Shown: positions 8,047 to 16,840 of the stretch, one piece after another
Position numbering within the stretch: position 1 is the first letter of the stretch
How the letters are laid out: each line of letters begins with the position of its first letter
NCBI GenBank assembly: GCA_002347095.1
Contig: DDWZ01000027.1
Location: 1 to 64,000, forward strand
Length of the DNA: 64,000 nucleotides
DNA from: Desulfobulbaceae bacterium UBA2273
Lineage (GTDB): Bacteria > Desulfobacterota > Desulfobulbia > Desulfobulbales > Desulfurivibrionaceae
Direction of reading: 5' to 3'
Notes under the pieces: model-generated
Database searches by the model: none
What the model was told of the DNA's origin: nothing
What the model saw: only the letters and a program-made list of their open reading frames with translations
Program-made: the position numbers and the translations under genes

Positions 8047-8780
8047 GTGAGAAAATGACGCACTTTCGGATCTCCGGAGGCGACCGCCTCCTTGGGTTTA
8101 CCGGTGTTGATCATGGTGTGGGTCTCGGCGTCCAGAAAAATCGAGTTGGTGCCGATGGCAAGGATGCTGGCCAAATCGTGGGATATAACCACGATGGTCG
8201 TCTCCAGGCTGTCCCGCAGTTCGAGGATCAGATCGTCGAGGCGTCGGGCAGTGGGGGGATCAAGACCGGAAGAGGGTTCGTCGATCACCAGGATATCCGG
8301 GTCCAGGGCCATGGCCCTGGCCAGGCCTGCCCGTTTTTTCATGCCGCCGCTCAGCTCAGAGGGGTAAAACTCCTCGAACCCGGCCAACCCCACCAGGGCC
8401 AGCTTGAAGGAAACAATCTCGGCAAGGTGACGCGACGAAAGCGCGGTGTACTCCTTGAGCGGCAAGGCGATGTTTTCCCCCAAGGTCATGGAACTCCACA
8501 GAGCGCCGCCCTGGAACATGATGCCGAGCCGCCGCTTGAGCCGCTCCTGCTCCTCATGCTCGACACTCCAAAAATCCTCGCCGCCGTAAAAAACAGCGCC
8601 CTTGGCCGGGCGTTGCAACCCGATCAGGGCCCGCATCACCGTCGTCTTGCCGCAGCCGCTCCCGCCCATGATGACAAAGATATCCCCCTTGTTGACCACG
8701 AAATTAAGATCGCGCTGGATAACAAACTCGCCATAGGCCATGGTCAGGTCGCGGACCTCTATCTGGGGCGCGGTATCCAT
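8031..8780 (-). CDS. MlaF-like ABC transporter ATPase
   Basis: A 249-residue ABC ATPase. Walker A is MGGSGCGKTT (residues about 35-44), the signature motif is LSGGMKKRAGLARAMALDP, Walker B is ILVIDEPSSGLD, and the switch histidine is in VVISHD. The PSELSGGM and GLDPPTARRLDDLI wording is close to MlaF/Ttg2A proteins of phospholipid transporters. It would sit on the cytoplasmic side of the permease encoded just upstream (gap 3 bp) and power lipid movement by the MCE complex. Confidence 0.93.
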   Translation of the reverse strand: MDTAPQIEVRDLTMAYGEFVIQRDLNFVVNKGDIFVIMGGSGCGKTTVMRALIGLQRPAKGAVFYGGEDFWSVEHEEQERLKRRLGIMFQGGALWSSMTLGENIALPLKEYTALSSRHLAEIVSFKLALVGLAGFEEFYPSELSGGMKKRAGLARAMALDPDILVIDEPSSGLDPPTARRLDDLILELRDSLETTIVVISHDLASILAIGTNSIFLDAETHTMINTGKPKEAVASGDPKVRHFLTRGAE

Positions 8781-8783
8781 GGC

Positions 8784-9923
8784 TTAGATCCCCAACCGGT
8801 AGAAGATGATGGTCATGATCGAGGCCGAGATGGTGATCAGCAGGATGCCGGTGACCACCGCCGAGGTTGCCGCCTCGCCCACGGACTCAGCGCTTCTGCC
8901 GCACTGCATTCCGCGCAGGCATCCGGCATAGGCGACCATGGCCCCGTAGACGCTGCCCTTGGAAAGCCCCACCAGAAAATGCTTCAGCTCCAAGGCCCGC
9001 AGGGTTTCGATGTAGTACTCGAATGTGCCGATATCAAAGATGGCGGCCGAAACCAGCATTCCGGCCAGCATGCCGACAAAGCCCGCGTACAGGGTAAGGA
9101 GCGGCACCATCAGCATCAGGGCCAGCATCCGGGGCAGCACTAGAAAATCAATCGGCGAGATCCCCAGGGTCTTGAAGGCGTCGATTTCCTCGTTGACCTG
9201 CATGGTGCCGAGCTGGGCCGCAAAGGCCGCACCGGTGCGGCCGGCGATGATGATCCCGGTCATCAGGGCGCCAATTTCACGGACCATGCCGATGGCCACC
9301 AGATCAGCAATGAAGATCTGGGCCCCGACCAACCGGAGCTGATCCGCGCCCAGATAGGCAAGGATCAGCCCGACGAGAAAGCTGATCACCGAGACGATGA
9401 CCAGGGCCCGAGGGCCGACCTCCTCGATCTCCCACCAGAGATCGCTTAAGCGGAAGTGGGCCTGCCCGCGGAACAGCCTGCCGAAGGAAAGGGTGATCTC
9501 GCCAAGAAAACGCAGCATCTCGGGCGCACCGCGAAAAAAGGCGATCGTTGCCGCGCCCACTTGAAAAAACAGATTCTGCCCATCGCTGTCCCGCTTGGCC
9601 GCCTTCTGTTCGGGAACGGCGGCGGCCATGGCCAGGAGGTGGCGAACCCCCTTGGGCAATCCCTCCTGGTCGACATCGACGCCGCGTTCTTCGCAGAGCC
9701 TGAGCACGGCTCGGAGAAAGGCGAGAAACCCGGTGTCCCAGGCGGAGAGCTGCGCGGTGTTGAAGGAAAGGCGAAGGGTGTTTCCCAGCTCGGACACGAC
9801 CTCCTCGGCCGGGGGCAGATCCTGGTCCATGCACCAGCGGCCGGCGCACGACACCTCCAGCAGATCGTCGCCCATGCGGCGCGTATCGAGCTGCCATTGT
9901 TTTTCACTGCTGTTCTGGACCAT
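8784..9923 (-). CDS. MlaE-like permease with N-terminal STAS-like domain
   Basis: A 379-residue protein. The first about 110 residues form a soluble STAS-like domain (MGDDLLEVSCAGRW... LSAWDTGFLAFL), and the rest is an MlaE permease with about five membrane segments, including the conserved IGALMTGIIIAGRTGAAFAAQLGTM and EIDAFKTLGISPIDFLVLPRMLA elements. The fusion of STAS and MlaE is common in deltaproteobacteria, whereas in E. coli a separate STAS protein (MlaB) does the job. It is the first gene of the operon and so probably follows the promoter in the 277-base gap upstream. Confidence 0.93.
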   Translation of the reverse strand: MVQNSSEKQWQLDTRRMGDDLLEVSCAGRWCMDQDLPPAEEVVSELGNTLRLSFNTAQLSAWDTGFLAFLRAVLRLCEERGVDVDQEGLPKGVRHLLAMAAAVPEQKAAKRDSDGQNLFFQVGAATIAFFRGAPEMLRFLGEITLSFGRLFRGQAHFRLSDLWWEIEEVGPRALVIVSVISFLVGLILAYLGADQLRLVGAQIFIADLVAIGMVREIGALMTGIIIAGRTGAAFAAQLGTMQVNEEIDAFKTLGISPIDFLVLPRMLALMLMVPLLTLYAGFVGMLAGMLVSAAIFDIGTFEYYIETLRALELKHFLVGLSKGSVYGAMVAYAGCLRGMQCGRSAESVGEAATSAVVTGILLITISASIMTIIFYRLGI

Positions 9924-10131
9924 GGGGCACGACCAGTGTATTCATTCCCAATTCGGGAACTACAGGGGGACACCTCGTTACGGGCTGCTGCGCGAACCAT
10001 TCCCGGCACAACCATCGGGAATCCATGGTGCAACCCCTACCCTCAACAACATCATGGAGAATCGCCCCGGCGCTGTCAACCGGAATCAGACATCCCGCCC
10101 CGGCCCAGGCAGGAATTGCCCGCCGGCACAA

Positions 10132-10169
10132 TTAAAAAAGGATGGCCGCCCATGGGGACGGCCATCCTT
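10132..10169 (-). terminator. rho-independent terminator of the multihaem cytochrome gene
   Basis: An 11-bp perfect stem (10138-10148 with 10159-10169) centred on a short GC loop, followed on the minus strand by a run of Ts (As at 10133-10138 on the plus strand). It lies about 30 bases after the stop of the cytochrome gene, in the right orientation for it. The rest of the 9924-10200 gap shows nothing else that I can name. Confidence 0.85.
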
Positions 10170-10200
10170 GCTTGTTCCACGCCCCTTTCAATAAAGGCGG

Positions 10201-12078
10201 TTATTTCTTTTGCAGCATCTTCCTGGCCATGGCCAGATTGTGATAGGCAATCACCCGGATCTTGCCGGCATTCGGATTCTCCGGCTGCTTATCCAGTTCA
10301 GCCAGAAAACGTTCCAGTTCCGTGCGGGCCTTGGCGGTCTTCTTGGCGTTGAAGGGGATGGAGAGATCGACCCCCTTGACATCCCAGGCATCCTTGGGGA
10401 GCACCGCAAAGGGAGCAATATCCTCCACCTTGCGATTGGCGGCCAGGGCGGGCTCCTCCCAGGCCAGATCGCTGAAACGGAGGCCGTTTCGGTCGGCAGT
10501 GATGGTGTAGCTCCCCGCAAACGGCTTGGTCACGTCCTTGTCTTCGAAATAGCTCCATTCCGACTTGCCCACCTGGGCATGGGAATCGTGGCAGCTCCCG
10601 CAATCGCGCGGCTTGCCCATGGCATGGCTCAGCTTGTCCATCTGGACCCAGAGGATCGCCTTGTTGCCCGAGGGAAGATCGCTGCGGGTGCCGACCACGA
10701 TGAAGGCGTCATTCACGTCGGTGGCCTTGCGCGCCACCTCGAAGGTGAGCGGTTCGCCGATCCGCGGGTTGCCGGGGATCTTGCGTTTGGGAATGGCGCG
10801 GAAGAGCAGCCCGGTCGGCTTCAGCTCCTTGGTCTGGTTCATGACCGCCATGGGATAGGGCTTAACCGGAATCCAGCGGCCCGAGGCGTTTTTGATGATG
10901 GTGGGCAGGTCGCGGGTGCCGTAGTATTCCTTGTGCTTGCCGTAGGGGGTTTCCACCCCGAAGACGTTCCCCTGGCCCCAAAAGGTGTACTGGTAGGCGC
11001 CGGAGACGGTGATGTGGCAGGAGGTGCAGTCCACCTTGCCGTGGGGCGAGCTGTTGACCGCCTTGACGATCTCGCCGTGGCACTCGGCGCAGGACTTGCG
11101 TGCATCATCGGCGGCGAGGTGGCCGAACTGGTGGTTGGCCGGCTTATGGCAGTCGAGACACTGGATTCCCGCCTTGACGTGGGCGCCCTGCGGAAGGCTG
11201 GCCGGGAAGGAATACTCACCCCGCATGTAGCCTGCGCCGCGCCGGCGGTCCATGGGTCCGGCATGGCAAATGCTCGCCCGGCCGCCGCCGTAGCAACTGG
11301 GGGTATCGGGCTTGCCGAAGGCATGCGTCCCCTTGTTGGCCACCGGCTTGAAGTGGCAGTCGTTGCAGGTGGCGTGGCACATATTGCAGGACCGGTCGGA
11401 GGCCGCATTCTGTGCCGGACTGTAGGGCACGGCGGTGCCATTCTTAAGGGCTTCTCCGTTCTGGCCAAACCACATCCCGCAGTTCTGCGGCCCGGGAAGC
11501 TTTTCGCTCCAATCGCGGTAGGCCCGCTGGTGCTTCATCAGCCCCTTGGCCGAACGGTTGTAATCCTTGACCTCCTTGGCATGACAACGGCCACAGGTTT
11601 TCTCCGCCACCTGCGGGGCATAGGCCATGGTTTCCCGGTCACGGTCGTGCCACTCCATGCCGACGATTTTTTTAACCCCGGCCTGTTCCAGTTTTTGCGG
11701 ATCGCCCTTGGGAAGCATGCTGTTCATGCCCTCCCCCTTGGGCTTCAAGGGTTGCAGGGCGCCTGCCGCCTCACGGGAAAGCGCCTCGCCCTTCAGCTTC
11801 TTGCCCGCCCCGACCAAAAATGGACGCAAGACCCCCTGGTGGGCCGCCTCCTTGTCCTGGGCCTTGGGGTCGCCCAAATGGCAGTCCACGCAAGTAGGCT
11901 TGCCCTGCATGTTCACCTCCTGGTCCACCCGGGCCGGGTCCAGGTACATCGCCTCCGCCCCCAGCTCCTTCATCTTCCCCTGGTTGCCGTGACAGGCAAC
12001 ACAGCCCGACTCGGGGTCAAAACCCCAGGCCGTTCCAGCCGTTAACAGCAACAGCACAACCGTAATCACACTCTTCAT
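10201..12078 (-). CDS. nine-haem periplasmic cytochrome c
   Basis: A 625-residue secreted protein. The start at 12078 has AAGGAGGA four bases upstream and gives a clear signal peptide (MKSVITVVLLLLTAGTAWG). Nine CxxCH haem-binding motifs are visible: CVACH, CVDCH, CGRCH, CNMCH, CNDCH, CLDCH, CAECH, CTSCH and CGSCH. A tenth possible site is non-standard: Cys followed by eight residues and then CH (CYGGGRASICH, near the middle). The C-terminal third has few cysteines and may be a separate domain. Substrate unknown; such proteins carry electrons or reduce sulfur, nitrogen or metalloid compounds in the periplasm. It is divergent from a sigma54-type two-component system that probably controls it, and is followed by its own terminator. 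Confidence 0.85.
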   Translation of the reverse strand: MKSVITVVLLLLTAGTAWGFDPESGCVACHGNQGKMKELGAEAMYLDPARVDQEVNMQGKPTCVDCHLGDPKAQDKEAAHQGVLRPFLVGAGKKLKGEALSREAAGALQPLKPKGEGMNSMLPKGDPQKLEQAGVKKIVGMEWHDRDRETMAYAPQVAEKTCGRCHAKEVKDYNRSAKGLMKHQRAYRDWSEKLPGPQNCGMWFGQNGEALKNGTAVPYSPAQNAASDRSCNMCHATCNDCHFKPVANKGTHAFGKPDTPSCYGGGRASICHAGPMDRRRGAGYMRGEYSFPASLPQGAHVKAGIQCLDCHKPANHQFGHLAADDARKSCAECHGEIVKAVNSSPHGKVDCTSCHITVSGAYQYTFWGQGNVFGVETPYGKHKEYYGTRDLPTIIKNASGRWIPVKPYPMAVMNQTKELKPTGLLFRAIPKRKIPGNPRIGEPLTFEVARKATDVNDAFIVVGTRSDLPSGNKAILWVQMDKLSHAMGKPRDCGSCHDSHAQVGKSEWSYFEDKDVTKPFAGSYTITADRNGLRFSDLAWEEPALAANRKVEDIAPFAVLPKDAWDVKGVDLSIPFNAKKTAKARTELERFLAELDKQPENPNAGKIRVIAYHNLAMARKMLQKK

Positions 12079-12135
12079 GGCGTCCTCCTTTTGCCTGTCC
12101 CGGGCGCACATGCCCGTCTTCAGCCAGTATATCAC

Positions 12136-12152
12136 TACACAAACCGTGCCAA
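12136..12152 (-). promoter_or_regulatory. candidate sigma54 (-24/-12) promoter of the multihaem cytochrome gene
   Basis: On the minus strand the sequence TTGGCACGGTTTGTGTA matches the sigma54 pattern TTGGCACG-N4-TTGCW at the -24 element exactly and at the -12 element partly (GTGTA in place of TTGCA). The cytochrome start codon lies about 57 bases downstream, and a sigma54 activator is encoded by the adjacent operon. The weaker -12 match keeps confidence moderate. Confidence 0.5.
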
Positions 12153-12216
12153 GACAAAAACAGCTAATAATAAAAACAGGTTGACCCACGGCACTCAGCG
12201 GCGTACGGTGATATCT

Positions 12217-12274
12217 GGTGCATTTTGCACCGCACATGGGTGCATTGGTCATCCGGATTGGTGCAAAATGCACC
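12217..12274. promoter_or_regulatory. paired palindromes, likely enhancer sites for the NtrC-type regulator
   Basis: Two 15-bp palindromes with identical arms, GGTGCATTTTGCACC (12217-12231) and GGTGCAAAATGCACC (12260-12274), lie 43 bp apart centre to centre, about four helical turns. They sit roughly 85 and 130 bp upstream of the candidate -12 element of the cytochrome gene, the usual placing of sites for NtrC-family activators. The second one also abuts the ribosome binding site of the kinase gene, so it may allow autoregulation. Confidence 0.6.
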
Positions 12275-12285
12275 GTGAGGTCGTC

Positions 12286-14220
12286 ATGAAACGTCTGGGT
12301 ATACGCCGCAAGACGCTAGTTACTCTGCTGGGGGTGGCGGTTCCGTCGCTGCTCGCCTTTTCGGCACTGATCATCGCCTCCACCGCTCTCATCCTCCAGC
12401 AGAACGCCTCCCGCCAGGTCAGTTCACTGGCAGAGCGGTCGGCAACCAGCCTGGCGGAGATGGTGGGCCGTTCGCAGGCCACCTTGACGACCATGGCGGC
12501 CTCTCCGGAGGTGGGCGATTACCTGACCGCGCTGACCTCGGGCGACCATGTCCGTCTGGCCGATGCACTCCAAAGCCTGGAACGCACCTTCCTCGGCTGG
12601 CAGAAGCTGGACACGACCATCCAGGCGATCCGCCTGATCGACCCAGCCGGCAACGTCCTGGTCAAGATCAAGGAAGGAAAACTCGTGCCTGCCACCGGCC
12701 CGGCCCGTCCTCCCTTTGCCCTGCCTGCGGTTCATTCGGTGGCAGGCCGCGATTTTTTCCAGGCCGCGCTCCGGCTGCCCCGGCATGGCGTGCTCATCTC
12801 CAATCTGGAACGGGGCAAGACCGAGGAAGAGGAGGCTTTCTGCCCGGCCATGGTACGTTTTGCCACGCCGCTGATCGGACCGGACAACGTCCGGGTCGGG
12901 GTGCTGGTGGTCAACGTCTGGGGCGAGCAGACCGGACAGTTGATCAACCGTCTGATCGCCGAGGCCGAGGGCAGCGCCTTCCTGGTCGAACGCAATCCCG
13001 CGGACCCTCAGCGCAACGGCATTTATCTCTTCCATCGGGACGAGACATGCGAGTTCGGCAACCAGACCGGCAGCCGCCGCACTATCTTCGACGATTATCC
13101 CCGCGAAATTACCAGCGCCTGGCTCAACCACGACCGCGGCATCGCCAGCGACCCGCGCACCAAGGATATTCTGGCCCATGCCTACTATTCACCCTACGGA
13201 CTGCCTGACCGAGGCTGGGTGGTGGTGGTCAATGCCCGGCGAGACTTCTTCCTGGGGCCATTGACCACCATCGGTCGCCGGACCGCGCTCTGGGCCGTGG
13301 TGGTGCTGATCCTCGCCCTGGCGGCCTCCCTCTTTTTCGCCCGCTCCCTCACCCGCCCGATCCAGGACGTAGTGGAGGGCATCCGCAGAATGGAAAAAAA
13401 CACGGCCGAACGGATACCGGAAGAATCGCAGGACGAAATCGGTTTTCTGGCCGGGGAAATCAACCGGATGGCCGATGCCATCCAACACAACGCCGAAGAG
13501 CAGTTGCGGGTGGAGGAACACATCCGGGATACGGAAAAACTGGCCTCCATCGGGGAGATGGCAGCCGGATTGGCCCACGAGTTGAATACCCCACTCGGCA
13601 ACATCAAAGCCCTGGCGATCCTGGCCAGGAAGGGGATCGAACGGGGCGAGTGCGACCGGCAAGGACTCACCGGCGATCTGGACGACATCGTCGATCAGGC
13701 CGGGAAGTGCAGTGACATCATCACTGGGTTGCTGAGCTTTGCCCGGCGCTCCGAGGCAAGACCGACGCCTCAAGATCCGGCAAGCCTCATGGGAGAGGCC
13801 ATGGCCCTAGTCCGGCTACGGGCCGAAAAGAGAGCGGTGGGGCTCATCTGCAACGACCCCGGCCTGCTCCCGCCCCTACTGGTCGACGGCGATCAGTTGC
13901 GCCAGATCTTTGTCAACATCCTGTTGAACGGAATCGATGCCGCGCCGGGCGGAAAAGTAAGCGTGACGCTCCATCAGCAGGAGGGTGGGGTGCGGATCGA
14001 TTTCCGGGACAACGGCAGCGGCATCGCCGCGGAACACCTGGGTCGGATTTTCGACCCGTTTTTCACCACCAAGGAGGTGGGCCAGGGGACCGGCCTCGGC
14101 CTTTCGGTGAGCTACGGCATGATCAACGCCATGGGCGGAAGCATCACGGTGGAGTCGCAACCCGGCGAGGGCGCCTGCTTCACGGTCTTCCTGCCGGCGA
14201 CAGAGGAGAGAGAAGCATGA
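12286..14220 (+). CDS. membrane sensor histidine kinase (sensor domain-HAMP-HisKA-HATPase)
   Basis: A 644-residue kinase. The start at 12286 follows a GAGG box; an ATG at 12268 would add six residues. There is a membrane segment near residues 12-35, a periplasmic sensor of about 290 residues that looks like a double-Cache fold (ends [23 protein letters not shown]), a second membrane segment near 325-347, a HAMP domain, then the phospho-acceptor His431 in [13 protein letters not shown] and an ATPase domain with DNGSGI and [11 protein letters not shown]. The gene overlaps the response regulator by four bases, so the two form one unit. The likely target is the divergent cytochrome gene; the signal is unknown. 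Confidence 0.92.
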   Translation: MKRLGIRRKTLVTLLGVAVPSLLAFSALIIASTALILQQNASRQVSSLAERSATSLAEMVGRSQATLTTMAASPEVGDYLTALTSGDHVRLADALQSLERTFLGWQKLDTTIQAIRLIDPAGNVLVKIKEGKLVPATGPARPPFALPAVHSVAGRDFFQAALRLPRHGVLISNLERGKTEEEEAFCPAMVRFATPLIGPDNVRVGVLVVNVWGEQTGQLINRLIAEAEGSAFLVERNPADPQRNGIYLFHRDETCEFGNQTGSRRTIFDDYPREITSAWLNHDRGIASDPRTKDILAHAYYSPYGLPDRGWVVVVNARRDFFLGPLTTIGRRTALWAVVVLILALAASLFFARSLTRPIQDVVEGIRRMEKNTAERIPEESQDEIGFLAGEINRMADAIQHNAEEQLRVEEHIRDTEKLASIGEMAAGLAHELNTPLGNIKALAILARKGIERGECDRQGLTGDLDDIVDQAGKCSDIITGLLSFARRSEARPTPQDPASLMGEAMALVRLRAEKRAVGLICNDPGLLPPLLVDGDQLRQIFVNILLNGIDAAPGGKVSVTLHQQEGGVRIDFRDNGSGIAAEHLGRIFDPFFTTKEVGQGTGLGLSVSYGMINAMGGSITVESQPGEGACFTVFLPATEEREA

Positions 14221-15563
14221 GCCGAGTGATTGTGGTGGACGATGATCCGCTGGCTTGTCGCATCCTTACGCGGATGCTGGGGCCGGACCATCAGGTTGTT
14301 GCCTTTGGCAACGGCGAGGAGGCCCTGGCCCATTTCCGCCAATACGGCGCGGAGATCGTACTCAGCGATCTGAAGATGCCGCGCCTGGGCGGAATGGAGC
14401 TGCTGGCCAGGGTAAAGGAGATCAACCCCGAGGTCCCGGTCTTCATCATCACCGGGTACTCCTCCCTGGACGGCGCGGTGGCGGCGGTAAAGAACGGGGC
14501 ATACGACTACATCGCCAAACCCTTTGACCCGGACGATGTCCTGGTACGGATCAACCGAGCCCTCAAAGAGCGGCGGTTGGAGGAGACAGTGGCCCTCTAT
14601 CGCCAGGAACGGGAGCTGGAACAGGAACGCCATGTCCCGCTCACCGGCAGCCGCTGCATGAAAGAGGTCTTGGAATTGGGCCGCCGGGCCGCGCGCAGCG
14701 ACAGCAGCGTTTTAATCCAGGGGGAAACCGGGGTCGGCAAGGAACTGGTGGCACGGATGATCCACCATTGTTCCCTGCGGCGCGACCAGCCCTTTGTTCC
14801 GGTCAACTGCGGCGCCCTGGCGGAAGGAGTGCTGGAAAGCGAGCTGTTCGGCCATGAACGTGGCGCCTTCACCGGCGCCGTGACTCGACGGGCGGGCTAC
14901 TTTGAACTGGCCAACCATGGCACCCTGTTTCTCGACGAGATCGGCACCACCGGCAACCCTTTCCAGGTCAAGCTGTTGCGTGTCCTGCAGGACCGCACCG
15001 TGACCCGGGTCGGCAGCGGCACGCCCATCGAGATTGATACCCGCATCCTCGCCGCCACCAACCAGAACCTGGAGGAGGCAATCCGGCGCGGCACCTTTCG
15101 CAACGATCTCTATTACCGGCTGAGCGTCGTCACTCTGGTGATTCCTCCCCTGCGCGAACGGCCGGAGGATATCCCGCTCCTGGTCGAGCATTTCATGCGC
15201 CGCTATGGCCAGATCAATCCCCGGGTCAGCGGCATATCCGAGGCGGGTCGGCGGCTACTGGAAGGCTATGACTATCCCGGCAATGTCCGCGAACTGGAGA
15301 ACATCATCGAACGGGCCATGATCCTGGAAACCTCGGAACAGCTCACCCCCCAGAGTCTGCTGGTAAGGGGGGGAACCACGGCGGGATCGACGGAGGAGGA
15401 ACCACTCCGCATGGAGGAGGCCGAGCGGGACCACATCCTGCGGGTTCTGCGCTCCTGCCGCGGAAGAAAGTTGGAAGCGGCGCGGCTTTTGGGGATCAAC
15501 AAAACCACGCTCTGGCGCAAGATGAAACGGTACGGACTGGAAGGGGAACAGGAAGGGATATGA
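14217..15563 (+). CDS. sigma54-dependent NtrC-family response regulator
   Basis: A 448-residue three-domain activator. The receiver domain carries the phosphorylation site Asp51 (LSDLKMPRLGG). The central AAA+ domain has Walker A GETGVGKE (about residue 171), the sigma54 contact loop GAFTGA (about residue 216) and Walker B LFLDEIG. The C-terminus is a Fis-type helix-turn-helix (KLEAARLLGINKTTLWRKMKRYGL). All elements needed for sigma54 activation are intact. Start overlaps the kinase stop (ATGA at 14217). It is expected to bind the paired palindromes at 12217-12274. Confidence 0.95.
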   Translation: MSRVIVVDDDPLACRILTRMLGPDHQVVAFGNGEEALAHFRQYGAEIVLSDLKMPRLGGMELLARVKEINPEVPVFIITGYSSLDGAVAAVKNGAYDYIAKPFDPDDVLVRINRALKERRLEETVALYRQERELEQERHVPLTGSRCMKEVLELGRRAARSDSSVLIQGETGVGKELVARMIHHCSLRRDQPFVPVNCGALAEGVLESELFGHERGAFTGAVTRRAGYFELANHGTLFLDEIGTTGNPFQVKLLRVLQDRTVTRVGSGTPIEIDTRILAATNQNLEEAIRRGTFRNDLYYRLSVVTLVIPPLRERPEDIPLLVEHFMRRYGQINPRVSGISEAGRRLLEGYDYPGNVRELENIIERAMILETSEQLTPQSLLVRGGTTAGSTEEEPLRMEEAERDHILRVLRSCRGRKLEAARLLGINKTTLWRKMKRYGLEGEQEGI

Positions 15564-15710
15564 CAAGACCGAAAGGCGAGATCGCCTCAGTCGGCGCAGA
15601 TGGGATATTGTCTTCCCGATTGCGCCCACAAATCTGCTGCAGAATACAAGGCGGATCCATTATAGTGATTGCGTCGTCCTCTGTCCAGTCATCTCAAACC
15701 GGTGCTCGCC

Positions 15711-16736
15711 ATGCCTGAAAAAAACACCTTCCCCGCCGCTCTGTGTCTTGCAGCCCTGCTCTGCCTTGCCGCCTGCTCCCCCTTCGCCCATCTGACCGAG
15801 GCCGACAATACCCTCGGCGCGGCACACGGCCCCAAGGCTGCGGAGTGCGGCCAATGCCATATCGAACAATTCGACGAATGGCAGCATTCGGCCCATGCCC
15901 AGGCCTTTGTCAACCCCAGATTCCAGGCTGCCTTAACCGAAGAGGGCGATGATTCCTGTCTTGGCTGCCATGTGCCGGATTCGGTCCGCACCAACGGCAC
16001 CCCCCCTGCCCCCCGGAGCTATCAGCGCGAAGATGGAGTTTCCTGCGTTGCCTGCCATCTGAGCCAGGGAACAATGATCGGACCGGAACCGGAATCAGGG
16101 TTGTTCGCCCCGCATCCGGTCTCGGTGGAGCCGGAATTCTTCCGCAACAGCTCCCTCTGCGGGACCTGCCACACGGAGACCTTCAGCGATTGGCAGGCAA
16201 GCCGCGCTGCCCGACCCGCCACACCTACCTGCCAGGAATGCCACATGCCCCAAGTGGTCCGCACGGCCACCAAGGGCAGCAACCTCTTCTCCAACGCCTT
16301 GGTCGCCTTTGAAGAGAGCCGTCCCACCCGAAGGCACACCTTCGGCCTGGCCCATCTTGCCGGGCTGGAGGGCGCGATGCGCATGGAGGTGACGGGCTGG
16401 CAGCCCGCGCCGCTCAATCTCCTGCAACTCTCCTTCACCAACACCTTGTCCCATGCCCTGCCCACCGGCTCCTTCCGTTCCCGCCAGGTCCATCTGCTTG
16501 TGTGCCTTTACAGCCCGGACCGCACCCTGCTGGCAAAAAATCTCGTCCCCCTGACCGGAGAAAATCTGGAGCCGCTCCAGACCGGAGAACAGCGCCAAAT
16601 CGTCATTCGCCTTGCTCCGGCGCAGGCACCGCCGACCGGCAGCCTGCTGACCTTGGAACTCCGGCTTGCCCCCCTCGGAAACCAGGCAGGAATGACCCTT
16701 GCCACCAACGAATTCCCCCTGCCCCACGCACCATAA
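15711..16736 (+). CDS. five-haem lipoprotein cytochrome c
   Basis: About 341 residues. A signal peptide with lipobox LAAC near residue 20 indicates a lipid-anchored periplasmic or outer-membrane protein. Five CxxCH motifs are seen (CGQCH, CLGCH, CVACH, CGTCH, CQECH), together with extra histidines such as QHSAHAQ and RRHTFG that may serve as distal ligands. The arrangement resembles the cytochrome c554-like families. The C-terminal about 120 residues have no haem motif and look like a beta-rich domain. The start at 15711 has no strong ribosome binding site; a longer version from 15669 would spoil the signal peptide. It follows the two-component genes by about 150 bases and may share their control. 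Confidence 0.8.
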   Translation: MPEKNTFPAALCLAALLCLAACSPFAHLTEADNTLGAAHGPKAAECGQCHIEQFDEWQHSAHAQAFVNPRFQAALTEEGDDSCLGCHVPDSVRTNGTPPAPRSYQREDGVSCVACHLSQGTMIGPEPESGLFAPHPVSVEPEFFRNSSLCGTCHTETFSDWQASRAARPATPTCQECHMPQVVRTATKGSNLFSNALVAFEESRPTRRHTFGLAHLAGLEGAMRMEVTGWQPAPLNLLQLSFTNTLSHALPTGSFRSRQVHLLVCLYSPDRTLLAKNLVPLTGENLEPLQTGEQRQIVIRLAPAQAPPTGSLLTLELRLAPLGNQAGMTLATNEFPLPHAP

Positions 16737-16840
16737 ATCCGTCTTGACATTCCGCCGCCAAATCCCTACTATGCGCCTTCCGTCGCCACCGTTGCACGGA
16801 ACACAGTTCCCTGACAATCTCGCCAAAGGCCTGCCTGATC

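Noticed and set aside
10210-12045. 611-codon open frame opposite the multihaem cytochrome gene
   Set aside because: The minus-strand gene has signal peptide, nine haem motifs and a good ribosome binding site; the opposite frame has no family features and is due to high GC.
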